Numbered from the stretch's first letter, positions 7,271 through 15,369 are shown. The stretch is DNA of 15,369 nt from Zygnema cylindricum (GCA_037447655.1 JBBHKE010003153.1:166192-181560), one strand, 5' to 3'. Program-made: numbers and translations. Notes: generated by a model from the sequence alone, not told the origin.

Positions 7271-8008
7271 AATACTGTAATTTAATCTTGATAAAGCAAG
7301 AATACACATTGTTTTTTTTTTGTTTCAAACCTTTCTAATGTGAGACTATGTCGGCCTAACAAGGAATGTCTTATGGTTTGTCCGTTCTCCTATACAAAAA
7401 CTGGATTAAAGTCATGCTCCTAGGCCTTCAAATGTTAATTTTATGATGACTGGAGCACATATATTCCGGTGATGATTTCCAGCCTTTAATACATTTTAAT
7501 TGATTATCTCTCAAATAAAAAAAAACTAAAACAACTCTTTTACTGTGGACCTAGCTTCGCACCTGTTTGACAACTTCCAATTATTCCTTGTGAAAAGTGC
7601 GAGATTCCGTACATCCAATCATTCTCCAAAATCCGTACTGGAAGCGCCCTAAAACTATGAATGAAACCCTAGCATGTGTCCACTCTCCAGTGAAGTCTAC
7701 AGCAAACATTGTACTTCACCGTGAATCGTAATTAGGGTTAATGTTTTTTCAGTCTCTTAAAACACATTTTCTCCGTACACACATGTCGGATTGTGGATCT
7801 AACGGTTGCGATTAAAAGGTAATATTCTCAGCTTACGAATGGCGGTCTTAAATTGAAAATTGGACAAATGTGTACGGATAAAATATGTTTTCAGTGGCGA
7901 AAAAATTATTAAGTAAGGGTGCGTCTCTATGTACTTCAAACTTAGAGATTTTTTTTTGTTTTTTAGCGCAGATCCGGCGGACCCGGATTTCGGGTGTCCC
8001 TATGTGTA

Positions 8009-8225
8009 CACCGTGTATCGCTATTAGTGTTAATAATTATTTCGCCACTTAAAACTTCTTTTATCCGTACACACTAGTCCGATTTTCAGTTTAAGACCGC
8101 CAATCGGAAGGTGAGAATCTTAGCTTTCAATCGCAACCATCAGATCCATAATCCGACTAGTGTGTACGGAGAAAAGATGTTTTTAGTGGCAAAAAAAACA
8201 TTAACGCTAATAGCGATTCACGGTG
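8009..8225 (+). mobile_element. Complete TA-flanked MITE (copy 5), nested
   Basis: It is 217 bp long with TA on both sides. Its ends CACCGTGTATCGCTATTAG and CTAATAGCGATTCACGGTG are near-perfect inverted repeats, and the arms continue to pair through CCGTACACACTAGTC against ACTAGTGTGTACGG. It is the best-preserved copy of the family here and could fold as one long hairpin. Confidence 0.85.
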
Positions 8226-8370
8226 TACCAAACGAAATTGTCACTTAAGGGCGTGACGATTGTATACGTCGACAAAGCCCGTGACGGCTGTCAACGTCTA
8301 CAATCTGTGATGACGCACGTTATTTTTCGTAACTGCTTGTGACGTCGCGTGACTTTTCGTGACATTGTAG

Positions 8371-8730
8371 TAGTGTTGGGTATCGAGGACCCATTGCCGA
8401 TATTCGATATATATCGAATTTCATGTACCCGGTATTCGATATATCGCTTCGATATATCGAGTTTCAAATCATCGCGATATCCGATATATCGTATTGCCGA
8501 TATATCGAAAATCAAAATTTTACATTTTTTTTAAACCTCGTGGGCAAATATCCGTGACGATTCTCCACTTTTCGACGTTTTCCTTTGACTGACTGCACGG
8601 ATATGCAATTTTGCGATATATATCGCGATAATTTATGTTGGTCCGCACGATATATCGAGGAATTCGCCGACGATATTCGATATATCAATATCGAAAATAT
8701 CGCATATGAAACTACCGATACCCAACACTA
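8371..8730 (+). mobile_element. hAT MITE with TCGATATATCGA palindromes, nested
   Basis: It is 360 bp long. The terminal inverted repeat TAGTGTTGGGTATCG (8371) matches CGATACCCAACACTA (ending 8730). A perfect 8-bp duplication CATTGTAG occurs at 8363-8370 and 8731-8738. TAGTGTTGGG ends and 8-bp duplications are standard for hAT. The interior holds about eight GATATATCG-type palindromes. No coding capacity is seen. Confidence 0.88.
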
Positions 8731-9063
8731 CATTGTAGACCTACCGCCTCCAGCCCGTGACGCTTCACGGTTGAAGAAGGTGCTTGCCTCTAGCCCTATT
8801 GTCGCTCGACGGAAATGGCATCAACCTGAGACCCTCGCGAAAAAAAAAAACGTACCGGATGGAAACGGACAAAACAAAACAAACTGTGTACTTCTCTTTG
8901 TCGTATTAAACAAAAACGGACAAAACATAGCGAATCGTGTACACTTCCACGTCGCTTGAAATCTTTTGAAAAATTTCAAAAAATACGGCACGCGCGAATA
9001 TATGTTCCTATTTGTTTATAGAAAATCCCTAATTTTAAAACACATCGCGCATGTGTTTTAAAC

Positions 9064-9370
9064 CATAGTTCAAAAGTAGGCGTTTATGGTAGGCCTTTGG
9101 TCACACCGCCTTTATCGTTAGTTGTGTTATGGGCTTTTCATGTGATCTTCTTAGATCGCTACTTTGATCAGCGACCGTCCGATCGTCCGAATCTGACGGT
9201 TTAAATAAAAAAAAATTGGTCCGAATGTTTTAATTGGTCCAATTTTTGGTCCGAAAGTTTTAATTGGTCCAAATAGGTCCGAATACAATATGGGTCTTAA
9301 GGTCATATTGTATGTTTTGCATACAATAGGCATATTGTATGGGCCTACTTTCACCTACTTTTGAACTATG
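9064..9370 (+). mobile_element. 307-bp MITE with 8-bp duplication (copy A)
   Basis: Perfect 17-bp ends CATAGTTCAAAAGTAGG and CCTACTTTTGAACTATG are flanked by TTTTAAAC at 9056-9063 and 9371-9378. The 8-bp duplication fits hAT or P-type elements. Inside are a GGTCCGAATGTTTTAATT tandem repeat (about 9218-9295) and a strong hairpin (CATATTGTATG...CATACAATA, 9303-9330). Confidence 0.85.
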
Positions 9371-9628
9371 TTTTAAACATAAGGTTGAAGATGACATTTT
9401 TGTCGTCGAAGCGGGTCGAAAAACACAAGACGACAACACGTAGTACATCTTAAATTCGATGATGACTCAAAATGTACTTCTCTTTTTCTCTACTTTTTTG
9501 TACGGTTGAAACTTACGCGGTACGGCTCTAAGTTTTACAGGAAAACGACAGAAAAAAAACCTTGACTTAAGCACACAGAGACGCACCCTAATTAGCGCTA
9601 ATTATGATTCAGTATTCACGGTTGTAAC

Positions 9629-9932
9629 CATAGTTCAAAAGTAGGTAAAAGAAGGCCCATACAATATGCCTATTGTATGTAAAACATACAATATGGCCTT
9701 AAGACCCATATTGTATTGGTCGCAAATTGAAAAAAAATAGTAACATGGTTGAGTTGCACATCAATCGATAGAGAATTAAACGTCATGTCTAAAATTTGAA
9801 AAATATTCTTAAAAAAAAAAAAATTGTGAGTTTTGATGTATTTTTTATTCAAACCATCAGATTTGGACGATCGGACGGTCGCTAGTCGAAGTAGAGATCT
9901 AAGAAGATCACATGAAAAGCCCATAACACAAC
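9629..9932 (-). mobile_element. Related MITE in opposite orientation (copy B), truncated
   Basis: It starts with the same CATAGTTCAAAAGTAGG end and matches copy A in inverse orientation through TACAATATGCCTATTGTATG, GATCGGACGGTCGC, GAAGATCACATGAAAAGCCC and CATAACACAACT. The middle differs: the GGTCCGAA repeat of copy A is replaced by an A-rich stretch. The last 53 bp expected from copy A are absent, where a Harbinger-like end begins. Confidence 0.75.
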
Positions 9933-9935
9933 TGA

Positions 9936-10886
9936 GGGTCCGTCCCCATGTAATCGGTACTTTGATAGAGTATTTTGGACTGTAGTAAGGATTCTCCGTA
10001 CTACTTTGAAGAGCGTCCCTATGTGCGAAAAATGAAATCGGAACTTTGGAATGTCACGGTTGTAGACGTAGGTACAACTTGTGACGACTGAAGGCGACTA
10101 CGAAACTTCCGACGATTGGTGACGCCAACAAAAACAGCGACAATGGTAGACGTCTAGATTTTTGTGAAATCGTAGATGTTTAGGGTTTGGTGATATTGTG
10201 ACGTCACGCTCACCTGTGACAACATCGACGTCACTAATTCAATAACTTTTTGCCATGGTTTTCCGATTTCGTTTTTTCTACTTTTCTCGCTCGACTTGCC
10301 ATTAAAAAAAAACCTAAAAATTGTAAAAAATAATATTTTTAAAATATTTTTCATTCTATACCAATATTGTCGTCTCTCATTCTAAAAAGTTTGAGATAAA
10401 AGCGATGGCGTGAGAGGGAGAGGGGAGAGGCGACAACGACGCAAAATTTTACAAAGGACCCCATGAATGAAAGTGGAGGTCCAAGACCCCTGCAGATTTT
10501 TTTCCGTACATGCGCGTGACGGGCACGGAGAAAAATAGCGAGGACTCTCCCTCGTCCTAAAATTTTCACATTCTTGTGGCGCGTGCGTGGGTCTTTTTTC
10601 ATTCGCTATTTGGGCGGTACTTGAACTAAAATCAGCTCCTCAAGGTGATTTTGGTTTAAGTTTTTTTTTGGGTTGGATTCTCTTGCCCGGGGGTCGAAAA
10701 GGGGAAAACGCCAAAATGCATTCACATGACGACAAACATGTCGTACATCCAAAGTATGAATTGACGTATACTTTAATTTGGTGAACATAATTTTCTCGTA
10801 CGGTTAAAGTTTTTTTCAAAGTTCCCTGAATTTTAGGGCAAAAAGACAAAGAAAAATAGATACTTTAATACAAGGGGACGTCTCTT
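9936..10886 (+). mobile_element. Second Harbinger-like element, related to 7917-9588
   Basis: The left end GGGTCCGTCCCCATGTAATC resembles the 7917 end, and a second CGTCCCTATGTGCG motif follows about 77 bp in, as in the first copy. The interior shares GTGACG clusters and a GTACGGTT(A/G)AA segment near the right end. The right end AATACAAGGGGACGTCTCTTA is a degenerate inverted match. Target duplication is unclear. No transposase is seen; open frames inside look random. Confidence 0.55.
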
Positions 10887-10959
10887 ATTCCCACACTTCG
10901 CAAAGTACTGCCCGGGTACCTTGCGATTTTAAGGTCATACGGTTATTGGTTGTGTTTTT

Positions 10960-11085
10960 TTTTTAATAAAAAAAAACACGAATGAGAAAAAAACACGAAT
11001 GAGAAAAAAACCCTAAACATATTTATACGCAGGACGTCCACGCGGCGCGGCGCGTCGTAAAACGAAACGAGTGTGGACGTCGAGA
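10960..11085. repeat. Duplicated CACGAATGAGAAAAAAA and a 9-bp inverted repeat
   Basis: CACGAATGAGAAAAAAA occurs twice in tandem (about 10977-11010). Just beyond, GACGTCCAC near 11033 pairs with GTGGACGTC near 11072 around a CpG-rich loop. Nothing else is recognisable between 10890 and 11139. Confidence 0.5.
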
Positions 11086-11139
11086 GTAAAACTCCCACAC
11101 GTTGTCCGTAGCGCGAAAATCGCAAGGTTCAGTACAGTA

Positions 11140-11639
11140 CACCGCGAATCGTAATTAGAGTAAATTACTCTAATTCGGTCGCTCGAAATTTCCACTCTAT
11201 CACTTGAAATAGAGTAAATGATTCTATTTTTTTCATTATTATATTTAAGGTAAATTTAATTAGCGTTTTTAATTATAATATAGGTTCGTTTTAAATAGTG
11301 TGGAGTACGGACGACCTCCGACCGTGCAAAATTGTACTTTATTAAGTAAAAAAGTACAAATAATGATTTAATACAGGCCGTTATCATGTAACTGCGTTTT
11401 AACAAACCGCGTAGTGCAAACGTCATAGTGACGATAAACTGTACGTTTTGCCAAATTCTGTACGAATACCTTATTTACAGTAGAGGATATTAGCGTGCCA
11501 AATTAGAGTACTTAAATAAATTAGAGTAAACTTCATAGTTGAAACAGCTCTATCACATAAATTAGCGTTAATTACTCTAATTTTTTTTTTTAGTTTTTGT
11601 ACTCTAATTTTTTCATTACTCTAATTACGATTCGCGGTG
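11140..11639 (+). mobile_element. 500-bp MITE of the TA family, long subtype (copy 6)
   Basis: The ends CACCGCGAATCGTAATTAG and CTAATTACGATTCGCGGTG are perfect inverted repeats, extending to GAGTAA/TTACTC for at least 25 bp, with TA on both sides. The interior (AT-rich, with GTAC and AGAGTAAA blocks) differs from the 200-bp copies. No coding region is seen. Confidence 0.82.
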
Positions 11640-11646
11640 TACAGTA

Positions 11647-11845
11647 CACCGTGAATCGTTATTAGCCTTATGTACTCTATATCGGCACCCCAAAATTTTG
11701 TCATTGATACCTTAAATATAATAAATTACACTATTTAAGGACGTGGACCATAATCTGCCACGTCTCCTGGCACTAAATTAAAATGAACGACGCTAATTTT
11801 TTCTTTACACTAATAATTTCTATACGCTAATAACGATTCAAGGTG
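11647..11845 (+). mobile_element. TA-family MITE (copy 7), abutting copy 6
   Basis: It is 199 bp, CACCGTGAATCGTTATTAG to CTAATAACGATTCAAGGTG, with TA both sides. Only the 7 bases TACAGTA separate it from copy 6. Its interior contains an inverted pair (CTTAAATATAATAAATTACAC...TATTTAAGGACG) and differs from copies 3 and 5. Confidence 0.8.
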
Positions 11846-12003
11846 TACTGTAGTTAGGTTCGTACTATATTCCGCAGGTTATAATGTAGATTCAGTACTG
11901 GTACAGTACTGTACTGAACTAAAGTAATTACCTCATAAGTCTTCGCGCACTACGCCTGTGTTATACCTTTTCTACGTCTAACCCTAATTCCGGGGAAAAA
12001 TGA

Positions 12004-12261
12004 GGAACTTTTGATCATCGGTACTACGACTTTACGAAAACAATCCATTATAACGAATGGATCAACAGATTCCACGTAGGCCCTTCTGAACTGGACATAA
12101 ACTGCACAGTCCTGGAGCACTGCGGCATCCATCCTGTCTTTGAAAATCCAGCCGCCAGAATTGAAGAACTATTTACAGAACAGTTTGAAATCGCCCACAT
12201 TGTTTGCCCCACGAACATATCTTCGTGGACTATAAAGTGTCCGACAAGCACAAACGTCAGT
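12004..12261 (+). CDS. Unidentified open segment immediately upstream of U1
   Basis: The plus strand stays open from after a TGA at 12001 to and through U1 (next stop 12373). The translation looks protein-like (FDHRYYDFTKTIHYNEWINR, later ELDINCTVLEHCGIHPVFE and ARIEELFTEQFEIAHIVC). Base composition is less AT-rich than the neighbours. There is no ATG at a sensible start and I do not recognise it. It may be an exon fragment carried next to U1, or chance openness over the U1 promoter region. Confidence 0.22.
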
Positions 12262-12422
12262 ATACTTACCTGGGCGGGGTCGATCCGTGATCAGGAGGGC
12301 GGATGGCCTAGGGCCGGGCGTGCCATTGCACCAAGGCAGGCTAATGCCCTAACACGCTGGTATTCCCAGTGATGTACGTCATAATTTGTGGCAGAGGGGG
12401 CCTGCGCTTGCGCGGCCCCTAC
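12262..12422 (+). ncRNA. U1: U1 spliceosomal snRNA
   Basis: The 5' end ATACTTACCTGG is the conserved U1 sequence that pairs with 5' splice sites. Stem-loop I keeps CCGTGATCA with a closing CGG (the U1-70K loop reads GATCAGGAGG, two changes from the human loop). Stem-loop II has the U1A-binding ATTGCAC in its loop. Stem-loop III is CACGCTGG...CCAGTG. The Sm site is ATAATTTGTGG. Stem-loop IV is GGGGCC-GCGC paired with GCGC-GGCCCC. Length, about 161 nt, matches the roughly 164 nt of vertebrate U1. All helices pair, so it looks functional. A weak 3'-box-like AGTGACAACGTAGA follows at about 12436. Confidence 0.93.
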
Positions 12423-12570
12423 TATAAACCAAATTAGTGACAACGTAGAATTTCGAATTCGAAAATTAATTGAAATGTAAATTATATCAGTGATACGTAG
12501 TATCGCCGGTTCGAAATTTAATGGATCTGCAAAAATGTTCGATTACTGCTTGGTTGTTCTCAGCGAAATA

Positions 12571-12795
12571 CATCGTTGGTTGCTAGTAGTATTGATGATT
12601 TTTCAGCCACCTAAAATTATTATCTCTGTGCACACTTGTCGGATTGAAAATCTGACGGTTCCGATTAGAAGGCAAGGTTCTCACCTTCCGATTGGTGGTC
12701 TCCAATCATAAACCGGACACGTGTATGGAGAAAGAGATGTTTTAAGTGGCGAAAAAGATGATAACACCAATGTCCGAGGAATAATCACGAGGGTT
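12571..12795 (+). mobile_element. Decayed TA-family MITE (copy 8)
   Basis: The interior matches copies 3 and 5 well (TGCACACTTGTCGGATT, AATCTGACGGTT, AAGGTTCTCACCTTCCGATTG, GAGATGTTTTAAGTGGCGAAAAAG). Both ends are mutated (ATACATCGTTGGTTGCTAGTAG-like left, AATAATCACGAGG right). It lies 150 bp downstream of U1. Confidence 0.6.
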
Positions 12796-12799
12796 GAGG

Positions 12800-13335
12800 A
12801 AAAACCGTTGAAATAAAGCGAGAAGAACAACAAGACTTTAACAGGTTTGGACTTTTCAAACAAAAGCAGGAATGGTGTGAAAAAACATGCTTTTTGTATT
12901 TAAATGCTTCTTACTGTCTACATTACATTTCCTGCATTCTGTTTTTGGCTTTTGTCTTTCTTACAAATGAAAATTAGCGGTTCTGCCATCAGATCTAAAA
13001 CTGACACAAGGCCCTCATCTTCTTTCAGCTTTTCTTATCTTTTTTTCCACACCAAATCTAAGGTGACACACAAATGTGGTCACCATATAAGATCTTGACC
13101 ATTGAAAATGATAGGTTTTGTGCATTTAAGGCCACATGCTGTTATATCTTCCGCTTTATTTTGCTTTTTCCTTAATTTCATCATAGCATATGAACATCAG
13201 AAAAGTAAATCCAGTTCTTTCACAGTTTTATATTACAAATTGCTTAAATTACTGTCGTGTAATGCAAGATAATTAGGTCAGATCAAGATTTAGGTTCAAC
13301 AGTGGTATGCTATGTTGCGGGAAACTATTACATTA
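12800..13335. other. AT-rich intergenic DNA, no gene seen
   Basis: No coding segment or RNA is recognised. A short inverted repeat, GGTGAC...GTCACC with flanking CACA/TGTG, lies at about 13060-13083. Confidence 0.5.
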
Positions 13336-13340
13336 TCAGT

Positions 13341-13542
13341 CAACTGTGAATCATTATCAACATTAATAGCACTAGTTTTGGTGCCGGGTTTTTTGCCCTC
13401 TGACCATAAAGCAGTGATAATGACACATTTGTTTGACTTTTTAAACAGTTTGAAATTAGCCACGTCATTTGAACTGAATTAGAATTAATAACACTACTAT
13501 AACCCCACTGATTTTTTTCTTCTCTAATAATGATTAATGGTG
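13341..13542 (+). mobile_element. Decayed TA-family MITE (copy 9)
   Basis: The left CAACTGTGAATCATTATC and right CTAATAATGATTAATGGTG, followed by TA, match the family ends with several changes. The length, 202 bp, equals copy 3. The interior is not clearly related. Confidence 0.45.
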
Positions 13543-13544
13543 TA

Positions 13545-14655
13545 GTTACAGCAATCCACACTGTTCCGCACACAAGTGTGGTATTTCTCACACCCAAAAT
13601 AGTGTGGTCCACAGCATTCATAATGACTGCTATTCATTAGCCAGCTTCCGTTATCCAGACATAAAATCAAAGCAACATGGTGACACAAATCGACACGGAG
13701 ACAGGAAACAAGAATCTTAGAACTGGAGCAAAAATCTCAAGGCTTTTGCTTTTTTTTCCAAGGTAGAAGATCGAGTCGAGGAGTAAGAATAAAAACCTGC
13801 ATTGGAAAGATAGAGATAAAGAAAAAATTGAAAGAAATTGAGCTGAGTTGATGATGAGTTTGTTTCTTTTTTCTTTGCGAATAGCAAAATGAGTTCTCGA
13901 TGCAAATGCATACAAGGAGTATGGGGAGAGGAGTCATAAATGGCCGCAGTTAAAAAATTAAGAAAGATTGCTACAAAGACCTCCATCAACGATTTTCTGG
14001 CAAAGCTAGAGGAATAATATTTAAATTTTAGAAGTAAAGCTATAATTGGTAGTTCAAACGGAGTGAAGTCGTTTTCCATGCAGAATGAATGTCATGTACA
14101 ATCAGTTTTCGTAAAGTCAGTATAAAGTTAGTGAGCAGCCTTCAAGTTTCTGAAGACAAAACTTCCATAAAATAAATAAACACAAAGAAGTAAAACACGG
14201 GAAAAAACGAATTTGAATGGACTAAAAAAACTTATTACAAAGAATTATGCGAATTGTGTGGATTTTCATAAATCTGAATGAACTAATTAAAATTGGGCCA
14301 TAGAATTGGAATGGTCTTTCAAAACTTATCTACAATTGAACCGAAACATCAACTGATAGTGCTAGTCAACGGAAAACTAATTACAAAAAGGACGTAGATT
14401 CCTTCCAGGTGTTGAAGTCAACTCATATCTGACTATTTTCCAGCAACTTTTCGATAGGAGAACAAAAAACAGCTCCATAATCAAAATCTACTGGGATTAC
14501 TCCTGAGTCATTACATTTCCAATCTAATATAAGATAAAACACCAAACGTCTTTAGGTGTATCAAAATATTTTGAAACTATTCACCTTTCAAACGGAAAAC
14601 TTCTTGCAACAAAAGAAAAAGAATAATCCTTCACAATCTCAGAAACTTAAAAAAA
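13545..14655. other. AT-rich intergenic DNA and probable 3' flank of the UBL gene
   Basis: I see no convincing coding region or RNA gene. Small inverted pieces (CCACACT...AGTGTGG, 13555-13580) are present. The part nearest 14655 would be the 3'UTR of the minus-strand ubiquitin-like gene, but no clear AATAAA is found on that strand. Confidence 0.5.
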
Positions 14656-15369
14656 CTATTTTGAAAAAAACCAAAGCTTTCTCGACATTCGGACTATTAA
14701 ATAGATAGTCGATTCTTCCTTCACATTGTAATCAGCCAAAGTCCAACTATTATCTTTAAGTTCTTTTCCAGAAAATACTAATCTTTGTTTGTTCGGTAAA
14801 ACGCCATTCAACTTCTCAATTTGAGATTTGACATTTTCAATAGTATTAGAACTTTCAAACTCCAAAGAAATAATATTTTGAGAATAGGACTTAATATGAA
14901 TTTTCTTCTTCTCTCTCTCTCTTTCTCTCTCCCTCCATTGTCGAGGTAGTAAGTAAAGAGTAGATTCTTCCCATACATTATAGTCAGACAAAGTTTTTCC
15001 GTCTTGTAGCCCATTTTCACCATAAATCAAAATCTGGTTTTCCGGAGCTATCCCTTCTTTCGCCCAAATTTTGCTTTTAACACTCATAACTGTATCCGAG
15101 CTTGTAACTTCTAGAGGAAAAATCTTCCCAGACTTAACAATTTTTACAAAAACCTGTTTATCTACGATTGAACGACAAAACTTAATCGCTAATTGCAGAG
15201 TTGAATCTTTTTCAATATTGTAATAAGAAAGAGTATATTCGTTTTCCAGTTCCTTTCCAAAAGAAAACAGCCTTTGCTGGTTCGGAGGAACTCCCCCTTT
15301 ATCCCAAACTTTGACTTTTATAACTTTAATAGCGTCGGAGGATTCGACTACTAAATCAATAACCTTGGC
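14656..15369 (-). CDS. Tandem ubiquitin-like domain protein (5' part outside window)
   Basis: The minus strand is open from the window edge to TAG at 14658-14656, 237 codons without an intron. Three ubiquitin-like domains are in order. UBL1 (partial, 15369 to about 15165) contains PPNQQRLFSFGKELE and LSYYNIEKDSTLQL. UBL2 (about 15155-14945) contains ENQILIYGENGLQDGKTLSD and YNVWEESTLYLL. UBL3 (about 14905-14675) contains TIENVKSQIEKLNGVLPNKQ, RLVFSGKELKD and YNVKEESTIYLIV. These are the P-x-x-Q-x-L-x-x-x-G-K and L-x-D-Y-N-I-x-x-E-S-T-L motifs of ubiquitin. None ends in LRGG and the protein ends RMSRKLWFFSK, so it should not be cleaved or conjugated like polyubiquitin. A GA microsatellite (14911-14932) encodes an RE-repeat linker between UBL2 and UBL3. 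The exact role is unknown. Confidence 0.88.
   Translation of the reverse strand, partial: AKVIDLVVESSDAIKVIKVKVWDKGGVPPNQQRLFSFGKELENEYTLSYYNIEKDSTLQLAIKFCRSIVDKQVFVKIVKSGKIFPLEVTSSDTVMSVKSKIWAKEGIAPENQILIYGENGLQDGKTLSDYNVWEESTLYLLPRQWREREREREKKKIHIKSYSQNIISLEFESSNTIENVKSQIEKLNGVLPNKQRLVFSGKELKDNSWTLADYNVKEESTIYLIVRMSRKLWFFSK

Larger units (their letters stand above)
7917..9588 (+). mobile_element. PIF/Harbinger-like non-autonomous element with three nested insertions
   Basis: Ends are GGGTGCGTCTCTATGTAC at 7917 and its inverted match GTGTGCTT...AGAGACGCACCC at 9588, with at least 12 perfect bp. It is flanked by TAA at 7914-7916 and 9589-9591, the 3-bp TWA duplication typical of PIF/Harbinger. 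A second GGGTGTCCCTATGTG motif lies 76 bp in. The interior has many GTGACG motifs (8250-8370). No transposase frame is visible. Removing nested elements leaves about 760 bp. Confidence 0.7.
7717..9624 (+). mobile_element. TA-family MITE (copy 4), split by a later insertion
   Basis: The left part, 7717-7916, carries CACCGTGAATCGTAATTAG and the usual interior to the GTGGCGAAAAAATTATTAA block. The right end resumes at 9592-9624 with AATTAGCGCTAATTATGATT and ends ATTCACGGTTG before TA. The two pieces are separated by a Harbinger-like element and its TAA duplication. Without the insert the MITE would be about 233 bp. Confidence 0.7.

Noticed and set aside
8585-8959. 124-codon plus-strand open frame
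   Set aside because: It crosses the right end of the hAT MITE into Harbinger-like sequence and has a palindrome-driven IRYI/DIRY composition.
13340-14079. Several 60-120 codon minus-strand frames
   Set aside because: Random-looking AT-rich translations rich in Ser/Phe/Leu/Lys, no domain, no splice support.
14808-15023. Alternate-frame open segment inside the ubiquitin-like gene
   Set aside because: Shadow of the UBL2-UBL3 coding frame and its GA linker.

Overview
The window is eukaryotic nuclear DNA. It has spliceosomal introns with GT-AG borders, a U1 snRNA gene, many short DNA transposons and long simple repeats. The U1 sequence, the N-myristoylated BORC-like protein and the hAT, PIF/Harbinger and TA-target elements suggest an invertebrate animal or a close relative. 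I cannot name the species.

The main gene lies on the minus strand from 6973 down to 1994. It is not visible as one open frame, but six exons join in phase: 6973-6953, 6509-6417, 6237-6147, 5089-4995, 2862-2751 and 2415-1994. They give a 277-residue protein. It starts MGAADSK, an N-myristoylation-type start, has a coiled-coil core, and ends in a low-complexity EVG/EGG tail. Order and spacing of motifs match BORCS5 (myrlysin, LOH12CR1), a subunit of the lysosome-positioning complex BORC. Its introns hold most of the simple sequence in the window: a G-rich purine tract (6577-6938), an 860-bp pyrimidine tract (5281-6140), a GGGAGA tract (2887-2972) and a TA-flanked MITE (4257-4458).

Left flank (1-1960): a fold-back repeat (1 to about 605), two partial MITE copies, a 123-bp higher-order tandem repeat (1139-1385) and a short minisatellite (1543-1686). 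Candidate 3'UTR signals of the BORCS5-like gene lie at 1789-1841.

Right flank (7000-11850): a candidate promoter, then a nest of transposons. A MITE (7717-9624) was split by a PIF/Harbinger-like element (7917-9588). That element was in turn hit by a second copy of the same MITE family, a 360-bp hAT MITE and a 307-bp element with an 8-bp target duplication. A related Harbinger-like copy and two abutting MITEs follow.

12262-12422 is a U1 snRNA gene with all four stem-loops and the Sm site recognisable. An unidentified open frame directly precedes it. 12800-14650 is AT-rich with only decayed MITE copies. At the right edge a minus-strand gene, cut by the window end, encodes at least three tandem ubiquitin-like domains without a C-terminal diglycine. 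Apart from the BORCS5-like exons, no genes here appear to work together.
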